A stretch of DNA of 49,626 bases from CAYLSO01 sp964386525 (lineage in GTDB: Bacteria; Eisenbacteria; RBG-16-71-46; DASYSL01), in NCBI GenBank assembly GCA_964386525.1, contig CAYLSO010000008.1, forward strand, positions 1 to 49,626, read 5' to 3'. Both the position numbers and the translations under genes were made by a program. Positions 16,791 to 28,350 of the stretch are shown piece by piece. Under the pieces are notes generated by a model. That model saw only the letters and a program-made list of their open reading frames with translations, was not told where the DNA came from and made no database searches. The number at the start of each line of letters is the position of its first letter. The first letter of the stretch is position 1.

Positions 16791-18278
16791 TTGGGCACGC
16801 CATCCGAGACCGTGAACGAACCTTCGTCTCCCCTGCACATCGCCGTCGTCGGCGGCGGGATCACCGGCCTGACCGCCGCGTACCGCTCGGTGGAGCGGGC
16901 CCAGGAGAGCGGCCGCGCGGTGCGCGTCTCGCTGCTCGAGGCGGGCCCGCGCCTGGGCGGGGTGGTCTCCACGCGCTCGCGCGACGGCTTCGTGGTGGAC
17001 GACGGGCCCGACTCCTTCCTCACCGACAAGCCGTGGGCCCGCTTCCTCGCCGAGCGGCTGGGCCTGGGGCCGCGGCTGATCGCCACCGACCCCGCCTACC
17101 GCGCCAGCTTCGTGGTCCGCGGGCGCCGCCTGTGGGCAGCGCCCGAGGGCTTCCAGGTGCTGGCGCCGGGGCGGCTGCGCCCGGTGTGGCGAAGCCCGCT
17201 GTTCAGCCCGCTGGGCAAGCTGCGCATCACCCTCGAGGCGTGCATCCCGCCGCGCCACGCCAGCGGCGACGAGAGCGTGGCCAGCTTCGTGCGGCGGCGC
17301 TTCGGGCGCGAGGCGCTCGAGCGCATCGCGCAGCCGATGGTCGCCGGCATCTACGGCCTGGATCCCGAGGATCTCTCGCTCGAGACCACGTTCCCGCGCT
17401 TCCTGCTGCTCGAGAAGGAGCACGGGAGCATCCTGCGCGCCCTGCGCTCGGCGCGCGGCTCGCGCGGCTACGCCATCGAGTCCTCGCCGGCCGAACCCGA
17501 CCGTGAGGGCCGCTTCGCGCACAAGAGCGGCGGCCCGCGCCTCGGGTTGTTCGAGAGCTTCGACGGCGGCATGCAGGTGCTGGTGGACGCGCTGGCCGCG
17601 CGGCTGCCGGCCGGGGCGGCGCGCACGCACCTGCGGGTGGAGGAGCTGCGGGCCGGGCCCGGCGGTGGCCGCCCGCGCTGGCTGCTGCGGACCTCGGCGG
17701 GCGAGCAGGCCGCCGACGCCGTGGTCCTGGCCCTGCCGGCCTACGAGGCCGGGCGGCTATTGGCCGCGGTGGATGCCACGCTCGCGGCCGACCTGTCGGC
17801 GATCGCCTACGGCTCGTCGGCCGTCGTGTCGCTGGCCTACCCCGAGGGCGCCATCGCCCACCCGCTGGGCGGCGCCGGGCTCGTCATCCCGGCGCGCGAG
17901 GCGCGGCGCGTGCTGGCCTGCATCTTCTCGCACCGCAAGTTCGCCGGCCGCGCCCCGGGCGGCCAGGGCCTGCTGCGCGCCTTCATGCCAGGCGAGGCGG
18001 CGGAGTCTCCGGATGCCGAGCTGGCCGCCGGCGCGCACGCCGAGCTGCGCGACCTGCTCGGCATCTCCGGCGAGCCGCTCTTCTCCCGCGTGGCGCGCTA
18101 TCCCCGCGCGACCCCGCACTACCGCGTCGGCCACCGCGATCTGGTGGGCCGCATCGAGACCCGTGCGGCCGCCCTGCCGGGACTCTTCCTGGCCGGCAAC
18201 GGCTACCGCGGCGCCGGCATCCCCGACTGCGTGCGCAGCGGCGAGGCGGCGGCGGAAGCCGCCCTGGCGTCGCTCTAG
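16791..18278 (+). CDS. hemG: Protoporphyrinogen oxidase (oxygen-dependent HemY type)
   Basis: The 495-residue flavoprotein has the FAD-binding motif IAVVGGGITGLTAAY at about residues 17-31 and the family signatures LLEAGPRLGGVVSTRSRDGFVVDDGPDSFL, FVRRRFGREALERIAQPMVAGIYG and, at the C-terminus, PGLFLAGNGYRGAGIPDCVRSGEAAA, which binds FAD. It oxidises protoporphyrinogen IX (or coproporphyrinogen III in the coproporphyrin-dependent route) and is usually peripheral to the inner membrane. I used the TTG at 16791, with a G-rich stretch eight bases upstream; GTG at 16812 is an alternative, seven residues shorter. It is likely co-transcribed with hemE. Confidence 0.95.
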   Translation: MGTPSETVNEPSSPLHIAVVGGGITGLTAAYRSVERAQESGRAVRVSLLEAGPRLGGVVSTRSRDGFVVDDGPDSFLTDKPWARFLAERLGLGPRLIATDPAYRASFVVRGRRLWAAPEGFQVLAPGRLRPVWRSPLFSPLGKLRITLEACIPPRHASGDESVASFVRRRFGREALERIAQPMVAGIYGLDPEDLSLETTFPRFLLLEKEHGSILRALRSARGSRGYAIESSPAEPDREGRFAHKSGGPRLGLFESFDGGMQVLVDALAARLPAGAARTHLRVEELRAGPGGGRPRWLLRTSAGEQAADAVVLALPAYEAGRLLAAVDATLAADLSAIAYGSSAVVSLAYPEGAIAHPLGGAGLVIPAREARRVLACIFSHRKFAGRAPGGQGLLRAFMPGEAAESPDAELAAGAHAELRDLLGISGEPLFSRVARYPRATPHYRVGHRDLVGRIETRAAALPGLFLAGNGYRGAGIPDCVRSGEAAAEAALASL

Positions 18279-18701
18279 GGCCGGCTTCGACAGCCCCGCG
18301 GCCGCACCGCGGACCGCTTGAAGAAAACTTGACCCGGCCGGGTCCGCAACCATTCCGCCGACCGCGCATCCTAGTCAGCGAACCGACGCAGCCGGCCCGC
18401 CTCGCGGCGATCCGGCCCACCCATCGAGATCAGAGCTTGTCTCAGGCCCGGGCGGGGCGTGCGGAACCCGCCGGGCGGCGGCCCCGTCGGCTGCGTCCCG
18501 CAGGCGCGGCGGTGGCCGCGGATGGAATCGACGTCATCGGCACTTCGCCGCCGTAAGCGGTGGGGTGATGCGGGTTCGGGGGAGCACCGCGCGGTGACGT
18601 CGACTACTCCTGATGCACCTGACACGCGGCGCCCGACTGGCGGGCGCCGCGTCCCTGTTTAACCGGGGCGGACGGGCCGCCCGCGCCGGGAAGGCGGCCG
18701 A
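18279..18701. other. Convergent intergenic region between hemG and hppA
   Basis: About 420 bases with no gene that I can support. It contains a perfect 14-base palindrome GACCCGGCCGGGTC (18331-18344), followed on the minus strand by AAGTTTTCTT, which could be a weak leftward terminator, and the hairpin listed at 18624-18660. Confidence 0.5.
18624..18660. terminator. Hairpin terminator between hemG and hppA
   Basis: A perfect 12-bp stem (ACGCGGCGCCCG / CGGGCGCCGCGT) with a 5-base loop ACTGG. On the plus strand it is followed by CCCTGTTT, a weak T tract; on the minus strand there is none. It lies just downstream of the hppA stop and may serve both convergent genes. Confidence 0.55.
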
Positions 18702-21152
<2,451 letters not shown>

Positions 21153-21337
21153 CGGTGGACTCCTTCAGTTGGCTTCCGGCTGGGTCGGATACCGGAGGCT
21201 GCCGGCGGGCGGAACCGCCGCGGCGGTGCGCGGTCGCATGGCCTCAACCCATGGTGCCGGCAGCAAGTAGCGTGGATCGGGGCAAGACCGAAGCGCCGTC
21301 CCGGATACGGGGCGGCAGCCTAGCGGGTCAAGGCGGG

Positions 21338-21374
21338 GAAAACAAGGGGAGCCCCCGGGCGACACCCGGGGCTC
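21338..21374 (-). terminator. Leftward terminator after the small ORF at 21378
   Basis: On the minus strand GAGCCCCGGG and CCCGGGGGCTC pair (ten base pairs, one bulge, five-base loop), followed by CCCCTTGTTTTCC. It begins four bases after the TGA of the small minus-strand frame, which is the main reason to believe that frame is a gene. Confidence 0.65.
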
Positions 21375-21377
21375 GGC

Positions 21378-21538
21378 TCAGCCCGCCGCTAGCGCCCGGC
21401 CGCCGGCAGGCATTCGAGGGTCTGGCCCGCGGAAGTTCGTCAGGATCACACCGGCCGCGGTGCCAGCGATCCCCCCCAGCACGAACCCCAGCGCGGGTCG
21501 GTGATTCCCCGGCGCACGCGACAGGTGACCTTCCCCAT
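21378..21538 (-). CDS. Small hypothetical protein with an apparent -1 frameshift
   Basis: An ATG at 21538 with GGAGG five bases upstream starts MGKVTCRVRRGITDPRWG. That frame soon ends. In the -1 frame the reading continues GFVLGGIAGTAAGVILT...RMPAGGRALAAG and stops at 21378, four bases before a good terminator. The glycine/alanine-rich hydrophobic stretch resembles the single membrane segment of YtxH-like or glycine-zipper proteins. Joined, the product is about 53 residues. The shift lies near TGGGGTTCGTGCTGGGGGGG, a run prone to sequencing or replication slippage, so this may be an assembly error, a pseudogene, or a real slip. The family is unknown. Confidence 0.4.
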
Positions 21539-21658
21539 GGGCGCCTCCAGAGGATCGAGGTAGAGGCGACGGGAGCCCCGATCGAGACCCCATACGCCGG
21601 TCGGGGCGGCCGGGCTCGATAGGCGAGCAGTTTCTCCGCACTGAACAGCCGAACTCGC

Positions 21659-21686
21659 TTGCATCGTCGGTAGCGGGTGCTAGACT
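21659..21686 (+). promoter_or_regulatory. Candidate promoter of the secreted protein at 21760
   Basis: TTGCAT (21659-21664), a 16-base spacer and TAGACT (21681-21686). Transcription would begin about 65 bases before the ATG. The -10 resembles the TAGAAT in front of the related gene at 5172. Confidence 0.5.
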
Positions 21687-21759
21687 CGCGGCGCGGAAGG
21701 AACCGCGCGAGGCCCTGTTCGGCACCCTCCAACCACGCCCATCCAAAGGAGTGACCCTC

Positions 21760-22410
21760 ATGAGAAGACTGGCTACTGCGTTTCTGGTGCTGGCCGGACT
21801 GGCTGTCGCGTCCATCGCGTTGGCGGTGGACTTCGACCAGAAGACCGTCATGCCCGAAGGCATCACCCCCAACTTCACGCTGGCTCAGGTGCTCGCCTGC
21901 GACAACGGCACCGCGAACAACGCCTACTTCCAGGCTGACGTCGCCCGCTACGGCAACCTCTTCAACCTGGGCAGCAGCGCGCGTCTGAGCCACCTCGAGT
22001 TCGCCCACTACGGCTTCGGATTCTCGGGGCCGTACAACTACGACATCGAGCTGTGGGATCCGACGAGCTGCACCGTGATCGCGACCGTGGACGGGCTCGT
22101 CGCTCAGGACGCGGCCGACTTCTTCGTGGTGGAGTCGGTGGATCTCTGTCCGCGGCAATTGGTCGCTTCGGGCAACGTGATCGTCGCGATCGACGCGAAC
22201 AGCTGCGCCGTCCCCTCCGACTGCTACCCTGACGTCCTCTTCGACACCCAGATCAACGTCCTCTGCCCGTTCATCGTGGATGCGGCAGGCGGCGTTTGCA
22301 TCGATGTCAGCGATCAGTCCGGGCCATTCTTGCTCCGGCTCGAGATCGACAACTGCGCCGTCCCCGTGAAGCCGGGCACGTGGGGCGCCCTGAAGCAGCT
22401 CTACCGCTAA
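21760..22410 (+). CDS. Secreted protein of unknown function with C-terminal WGxLKxLYR signature
   Basis: The 216-residue protein has a signal peptide (MRRLATAFLVLAGLAVASIALA, cleaved before VDFDQK). The mature part is beta-rich, with seven cysteines (VLACDNG, TSCTVIA, VDLCPRQ, NSCAVPSDCYP, NVLCPF, GVCIDV, DNCAVP) that may form disulfides outside the cytoplasm. It ends VKPGTWGALKQLYR, matching the ends of the secreted proteins at 3242-3949 and 5172-5924, although the rest is unrelated. I chose the ATG at 21760 (AAAGGA nine bases upstream) over GTG at 21751. I recognise no domain. A 12-bp hairpin follows 40 bases after the stop codon. Confidence 0.8.
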   Translation: MRRLATAFLVLAGLAVASIALAVDFDQKTVMPEGITPNFTLAQVLACDNGTANNAYFQADVARYGNLFNLGSSARLSHLEFAHYGFGFSGPYNYDIELWDPTSCTVIATVDGLVAQDAADFFVVESVDLCPRQLVASGNVIVAIDANSCAVPSDCYPDVLFDTQINVLCPFIVDAAGGVCIDVSDQSGPFLLRLEIDNCAVPVKPGTWGALKQLYR

Positions 22411-22449
22411 GCTCGTTGGTTTCTCGAGCGCCGTTGCAGGGCAGACACA

Positions 22450-22483
22450 CGAGGGAGGTCGTGACGCGCCGCGACCTCCCTCG
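22450..22483 (+). other. Perfect 12-bp hairpin covering the next gene's ribosome site
   Basis: CGAGGGAGGTCG pairs perfectly with CGACCTCCCTCG across a ten-base loop. The left arm contains GGGAGG and the next gene's likely GTG start (22461-22463) lies at its edge. There is only a weak T tract (GCGTTTGG). It may terminate the preceding gene, mask the ribosome site of the next, or both. Confidence 0.6.
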
Positions 22484-24410
22484 CTCGCGTTTGGGGACCC
22501 GGCGCGGGTTCGCCACGGGCCTGGCGCTGCTGGTGGCCGGGGCGGCGGCGCTCGCGCCCGGGACCGCATCTTCGGCGGCCGCGGCCCCCCGCCCCGAGCG
22601 CCTCCTCCTGATCTCGATCGACGGCCTGGGCGAGGAGCGGGTCGACGCCGCCCGCATGCCGGCGCTCGCCGCGCTGCTCGAGCGCGGCGCGCGTTGCGAG
22701 AGCGCCCGATCGCCCTCGGGCCGCACCTTCCCCGCGCTCACCGCTCTGCTCTCCGGCCGCTCACCGGCCTCGACGGGGGTGAGCACCGAGGGCGCAGTCG
22801 GCTTTCCTCCTGCGGGCGCGGCCCTCGCTGCCGCACTCGGCGCCCTGGGCTACCGGGGGCTCGCGCTTCCGGCCGACCCGTTCGCGCATTCGGGAAGCGG
22901 GATCGGCCGAGGCTTCGCCCGCTTCGTGGCGGAGTCCCCCGCCCTGTCCGACAGCGCCCGGGCGGACACGGCCCTGGCATGGCTGGCGCGTCCCGGCCGG
23001 CACTTCGTCTGGCTCGGGCTCTCCTTCGGCGAAGCCGAGACCGCCTGGCGCCGTGAGGACGGTCCCGCGTTCGCCGACGCCCGCGCCCGCGAGGCTCGGG
23101 CGAGAGACCTCGACGACGCGATCGCCCGGTTGGCGGTGGGCCTCGAGCGCGCCGGGCTCGCCCCCGGCACCCTGCTCGCCGTGGCGGGCACCCACGCACT
23201 GCCGGGGGATGCCGACCCGCGCCGCGTGCCCATCGCGTTCATCCGGCTCGACGGGCCGGGCGGGGATCCGATCCCCGGCGACGCCAGCCTCGTGGACGTG
23301 GCGCCATCGCTCGTCCGGGCCGCCGGCGGGAAGCCCGCGGGCTTCGACGGCCGCGCGCTCCTTGGCGCGCCGGGCGCGGCGCCGGCCGGCTCGGCCGAGA
23401 CACCCGCTGAGAGTCCGTCGCCGTGCCGGGGCGAGCTGCGGTCCGTGATCGGCGACGGCAAGGCGGCCCCCGACAGCGCCGCTCTCGAGCGCCTGCGGGG
23501 GCTGGCCGAGCGCTGCCCCGAGGACCGGCGCGTGGCGATCGAGGAGGCCGACGGGCTCTCCCGCGCGGGCCGCGAGGCCGATGCGGCCCGCCGCTTCCTG
23601 GCGGTTCGCGAACGCTGGCCGGAGGACCCCGCGAGCGCGCTGGCCTACGCGCAGCACCTGGTGCGCCACCAGCGGTTCGAGATGGTGGGTGCCACGCTGG
23701 CGGCGATCCCGCGCACCAGCCCGTTCGCGGCCGAGGCCGCCTGGCTCGAGGTGATCGCGCTCGCCGGCGAGCTGCGCTTCACCGCCGCCTCCGCGGCGGC
23801 GCGCCGCGCGGCCGCGCTCGCCGTGCCCCGTGGGTCGTTCGCCGAGGCGCCGGCCACGCTCGACCGGCTGCACGCGGCCCAGAGCGTGGCCGAGGCGCAA
23901 CCGGACGATTTCGCGGCGCAGATGGCGTTCGGCCGCCAGCTGGGCGAGTTCGGGCTCACCGAGGAAGCTTACCGCCACCTGCACCGCGCGCGGCTCGCCG
24001 ACTCGACGAGCGCCGAGCCCGACTTCTGGATCGCCACCTTCCTGCTGCGCCAGGGGCGTCTCAAGCCTGCCGCCCAGACCTTCGAGCGTGGGCTCGTGAC
24101 CGACCCGGGCCATCGCGCCTCGCGCGTCGCCCTTGCCGAGGTGCTGATCCGGCTCGACCGCTGGCGGGAAGCGATCCCGCAGCTCGAGCGCGCCGTGGCC
24201 GAGGATCCGGGCGACGCGCGCTCCGGCTACAACCTGGCGTGCCTGCTCGCCAGGGATGGCCGTTCCGAGGAGGCGCTGCGCGCGTTGCGGCGCGCGCTGG
24301 ACGCGGGCTACGGCGACTGGGATCGGCTGGCGGAAGACGCGGATCTGGCCCCGCTCCGGGACCGTCCCGAGTTCCGGGCGCTGCTGGCCCGGCGCCCCGG
24401 GGGGCCCTGA
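22461..24410 (+). CDS. Exported alkaline phosphatase-like domain (degenerate) fused to TPR repeats
   Basis: The protein is about 649 residues. The N-terminus has a twin-arginine-like or Sec signal (TRRGFATGLALLVAGAAALAPG). Residues 45-310 resemble the alkaline phosphatase/phosphodiesterase fold: RLLLISIDGLGEERV supplies the first metal aspartate and FPALTALLSGRSPASTGV the nucleophile threonine. Other ligands look lost: the usual DxHxPY reads LGLSFGEAET, and the DHGE motif is replaced by VAGTHALPGDAD. The C-terminal half is TPR repeats (for example FWIATFLLRQGRLKPAAQTFERGL, RWREAIPQLERAVAEDPGDARSGYNLACLLARDG). I infer a catalytically weak or dead enzyme serving as a binding platform. The start is uncertain: GTG 22461 has a ribosome site too close; TTG 22491 is an alternative. 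Confidence 0.7.
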   Translation: MTRRDLPRSRLGTRRGFATGLALLVAGAAALAPGTASSAAAAPRPERLLLISIDGLGEERVDAARMPALAALLERGARCESARSPSGRTFPALTALLSGRSPASTGVSTEGAVGFPPAGAALAAALGALGYRGLALPADPFAHSGSGIGRGFARFVAESPALSDSARADTALAWLARPGRHFVWLGLSFGEAETAWRREDGPAFADARAREARARDLDDAIARLAVGLERAGLAPGTLLAVAGTHALPGDADPRRVPIAFIRLDGPGGDPIPGDASLVDVAPSLVRAAGGKPAGFDGRALLGAPGAAPAGSAETPAESPSPCRGELRSVIGDGKAAPDSAALERLRGLAERCPEDRRVAIEEADGLSRAGREADAARRFLAVRERWPEDPASALAYAQHLVRHQRFEMVGATLAAIPRTSPFAAEAAWLEVIALAGELRFTAASAAARRAAALAVPRGSFAEAPATLDRLHAAQSVAEAQPDDFAAQMAFGRQLGEFGLTEEAYRHLHRARLADSTSAEPDFWIATFLLRQGRLKPAAQTFERGLVTDPGHRASRVALAEVLIRLDRWREAIPQLERAVAEDPGDARSGYNLACLLARDGRSEEALRALRRALDAGYGDWDRLAEDADLAPLRDRPEFRALLARRPGGP

Positions 24411-24426
24411 GTCCGGGGCCGCCCGC

Positions 24427-25313
<887 letters not shown>

Positions 25314-25317
<4 letters not shown>

Positions 25318-25916
25318 CGGCGACCCCGCTCGGCGGTCTTGGCCGCGCGCCGCTTCGCCGGCGGCTTCCGCGCCGGGCGCTGGGCCGGCTGCTTCTCCGC
25401 CGGTTTCTTCCCCGCCCGCGGCGCCGACCGCTTCTCTGGTTGCTTCCCCGCCCGGGCCGCGGCCCGCACCGCGTCCACGATCTTCTGGTAGCCGGTGCAG
25501 CGGCAGAGGTTGCCGGCCAGCGCCTCGCGCACCTCGGCCTCGCTCGGCACGCGGCCCCGCGCCCGCGTCAGCAGCTCGTGCGCCTGCACCAGGATGCCCG
25601 GCGTGCAGATGCCGCACTGGGTGCCGCCGCGCGCCACCATCAGCTCCTGCAGCGCCGAGAGCCGCGCACCATGCGCCAGGCCCTCGACGGTGAGGATGCG
25701 GGAGCCGTCGGCCTGCACCGCCGGCACCAGGCAGGAGTTCACGGAGCGCCCGTCGAGCAGCACGGTGCAGGCGCCGCACTCGCCCTCGCCGCAGCCCTCC
25801 TTGGTGCCGGTGAGCCCGCAGTCTTCGCGCAGCACGTCGAGCAACCGCTTCAAGGGCGGCACGCGCACGCGGCGCGCCTTGCCGTTGACGGTGAATCGCA
25901 GGGTGACGGCGGCCAT
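25314..25916 (-). CDS. Molybdenum hydroxylase 2Fe-2S subunit (CoxS family) with a long basic tail
   Basis: The protein is 200 residues against a usual 150-165. Residues 1-155 are canonical: the plant-ferredoxin cluster GCGEGECGACTVLLDG and the second cluster QCGICTPG ... CRCTGYQKIVDAV. The two clusters relay electrons from the molybdopterin subunit to FAD. The extra 45 residues at the C-terminus are almost only Lys, Arg, Ala, Pro, Glu and Gln (KQPEKRSAPRAGKK, RKPPAKRRAAKTAERGRR), like a histone H1 tail, and not part of the normal fold. The start ATG overlaps the large-subunit TGA by one base (TGATG), and its own TGA overlaps the next ATG. Confidence 0.93.
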
Positions 25917-28270
25917 CAGCGGCGCTCCTTGGCGGCCAGCGCCCGCAGCACCCGCTCCGGCAGCACCGGGAGTTCGTCGAAGCGCGCCCCGGTCGCCTGC
26001 TCCACCGCCGCCACCACCGCGGGAGCCGGAGCGTCGAACGGCAGCTCCCCCACGCCCTTGGCGCCGAACGGCCCGCGCGAGTAGGGCTTCTCGACCAGGA
26101 TCACATCGATGGGCGGCGTGTCGGCCGCGGTCGGGATGATGTAGTTGGTGAGCTGCTGGTTCCACACGCGCCCGTCCTTGACGCGCACCTCCTCGAGCAG
26201 CGCGTAGCCGAGCGCCTGCGCCGTGCCGCCCTCGATCTGGCCCGCCGCCAGCACCGGGTGGATCGCCTTGCCCACGTCCACCGCCGTGGTGACGTGGAGC
26301 AGGCGGACCTCGCCGGTGTCGAGGTCGGCCTCGGCCTCGACCACGCAGCCGTCGTAGCCGAACACGCCGTAGGCGTCGCCGCGATAGGCGGCGTCGTCCC
26401 ACGCGATCCCCGGCGGCGGCTCGTAGCGCCGCTCGACGCGCAGCGGCCCGCGCCGCGCCAGGTGGCGCCGCGCCAGGCGCCGGAACCCCTCGCCGTCGGC
26501 CCAGCCGCGCCCGGCGAAGGCCTCCAGCTCGGCGCGCATCCCCGCGGCGCAGCGCCGGACGATCTCGCCGACCACCATCACCGTGCGCGACGCCACCGTC
26601 GGCCCGCTGTCCGGGACCTTGGCGGTGTCGGGCGTCTCGACCACGACCAGCTCCGCCGGCACGCCGAGCGTCTCCCCCGCGATCTGCGCGAAGGCGGTGA
26701 TCGTCCCCTGGCCGATCTCGGTGTTGGCCATGAGCACGCGCGGCCGCCCGTCGCCGGTCAGGTCCATCGCCGCCCGCGAGGCCAGCCGCACCTCGCCGCT
26801 GCCGGTGAAGCCGCCGCCGTGGTAGACCAGCGACACGCCGATGCCGCGGCGCAGGCGCCGCTCTCCCGGGCCGAACCGCCCGGCGCGCTCGGCGCGCGCC
26901 GCCGCCGCATTGTCGCGCGCGTAGCGGACCCGCTTGGCGGCGTAGCCGGCGCGCTGCGCCGCCTGCTCGAGCACGTCCAGCGCGCCGACGCTCTCGCGCA
27001 GGGTCTGCCCGGTGGGCGTGACGTCGCCGACCTCGTAGGCGTTGCGGCGGCGCAGCTCGAGCGGATCGAGGCGCAGACGCTCAGCGATGCGGTTCATCTG
27101 GCACTCGATCGCGAACTGCGTCTGCGGAGCGCCGAAGCCGCGGAAAGCGCCCGCCGGCGGCAGGTTGGTGGCCACGGCGCGGGCCCGGATGGCGACGTTG
27201 GGGCAGACGTACGGGCCGGCGGCGTGGATGGCGCCGCGCGACAGCACCACCGGCGTCAGCGTCAGGTACGCCCCGCCGTCCATCACCACGTCGATGTCGT
27301 GCGCCAGCAGGATGCCGGCGGCGTCCACGGCGCTGCGAATGCGCACCATCGCCGCGTGGCGCTTGGTGGTGGCGGCGATGTCCTCGCCGCGGTCGTAGAC
27401 GATCTTCACCGGGCGGCCGCTCTTCCACGCCAGCAGCGCGGCGTGGCCGGCGATCATCGACGGGTACTCCTCCTTGCCGCCGAAGCCCCCGCCGGTGACC
27501 GTCTGGATGACCCGCACCCTCTCCGGCGGCAGCGCGAAGACGCGCATCAGCGCCGCGTGCACGTAATACGGGCACTGCAACGAGCCGCGCACCGTGATGC
27601 CGCCGGCGCCGTCGGGCTCGGCGATCATGCCTTGCGGCTCGATGTAGATGTGCTCCTGGGCGCCGGTGCGGTAGCGGCCCTCGACCACGATCGCGGCGCG
27701 GGCCAGGGCTGCGGCCGCGTCGCCGCGGGCGATGCGGACCTCCTTGAAGACGTTGTCGCGCTTGTAGAGGACCGCCTTGCGGGCCAGCGAGTCCTCCATG
27801 GTCAGGACCGGGTCGAGCGGCTCGTACTCGACGCGCACCGCCTGGCGCGCCGCCTCGGCGCGTTCGGGGTCCGCGTGGGCCACGAGCAGGATGGCCTCGT
27901 CGGCGTGGCGCACCTCGCCGGCGGCCAGCAGCGGCTGGTCGTCCTCGATGAGTGCGACGACGTTCTCGCCGGGGATGTCCTTGTGGTCGGCGAGCACGAC
28001 ACCGGTCCAGTCGAACGCGGGGTCGAGCTCGATGCGCCTGATGCGGCCGCGCGCGATGGTCGAGCGGACCGTGCGGCCGTGCAGCGCGCCGGGCACGCGC
28101 AGGTCGTCCACGTAGAGGGCCCGGCCGGTGACCTTGTCGTAGCCCTCGAGCTTGGGGACGCTCACGCCGACGGAACGCGTAGACGAGGCGGACGGCACGC
28201 GCCGTGCCCCGCGGCGGCGCGGCGCGGCGGGTGGGCGGGGCGGGGAACCGCGTCTGGATCCGGTAGGCAT
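25916..28270 (-). CDS. Molybdenum hydroxylase large subunit (xanthine dehydrogenase family)
   Basis: The protein is 784 residues. It has an aldehyde oxidase/xanthine dehydrogenase fold: the N-terminal hammerhead (YDKVTGRALYVDDLRVPGALHG), then TVTGGGFGGKEEYPSMIAGHAAL, which binds the molybdopterin cytosine dinucleotide, GAFRGFGAPQTQFAIECQMN, and the catalytic-glutamate motif GAKGVGELPFDAPAPAV near the C-terminus. The GAFRGFG loop, rather than AYRCSFR, excludes a form I CO dehydrogenase. Substrates in the family are purines, aldehydes or N-heterocycles; this one cannot be assigned. The first 43 residues are Arg/Pro-rich, so the true start may be an internal GTG. Upstream lies nfuA on the same strand, 80 bases away. 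Confidence 0.92.
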   Translation of the reverse strand: MPTGSRRGSPPRPPAAPRRRGARRVPSASSTRSVGVSVPKLEGYDKVTGRALYVDDLRVPGALHGRTVRSTIARGRIRRIELDPAFDWTGVVLADHKDIPGENVVALIEDDQPLLAAGEVRHADEAILLVAHADPERAEAARQAVRVEYEPLDPVLTMEDSLARKAVLYKRDNVFKEVRIARGDAAAALARAAIVVEGRYRTGAQEHIYIEPQGMIAEPDGAGGITVRGSLQCPYYVHAALMRVFALPPERVRVIQTVTGGGFGGKEEYPSMIAGHAALLAWKSGRPVKIVYDRGEDIAATTKRHAAMVRIRSAVDAAGILLAHDIDVVMDGGAYLTLTPVVLSRGAIHAAGPYVCPNVAIRARAVATNLPPAGAFRGFGAPQTQFAIECQMNRIAERLRLDPLELRRRNAYEVGDVTPTGQTLRESVGALDVLEQAAQRAGYAAKRVRYARDNAAAARAERAGRFGPGERRLRRGIGVSLVYHGGGFTGSGEVRLASRAAMDLTGDGRPRVLMANTEIGQGTITAFAQIAGETLGVPAELVVVETPDTAKVPDSGPTVASRTVMVVGEIVRRCAAGMRAELEAFAGRGWADGEGFRRLARRHLARRGPLRVERRYEPPPGIAWDDAAYRGDAYGVFGYDGCVVEAEADLDTGEVRLLHVTTAVDVGKAIHPVLAAGQIEGGTAQALGYALLEEVRVKDGRVWNQQLTNYIIPTAADTPPIDVILVEKPYSRGPFGAKGVGELPFDAPAPAVVAAVEQATGARFDELPVLPERVLRALAAKERR

Positions 28271-28350
28271 GGGCGTAGGGTAATGCGAACCCGGCCCGGC
28301 GCCAAGACGAACGAGGTCAGCCTCGGCCCGGGCTGGGAAGCGGCCGGCGG

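Noticed and set aside
18331..18344. Perfect palindrome GACCCGGCCGGGTC as an operator
   Set aside because: It lies in a convergent intergenic region away from any promoter; it may be a weak leftward terminator hairpin (five-base stem) instead.
18371..18625. A minus-strand frame of 84 codons between hemG and hppA
   Set aside because: Third-position bias is weak, there is no ribosome site and no homology; it is probably spacer sequence.
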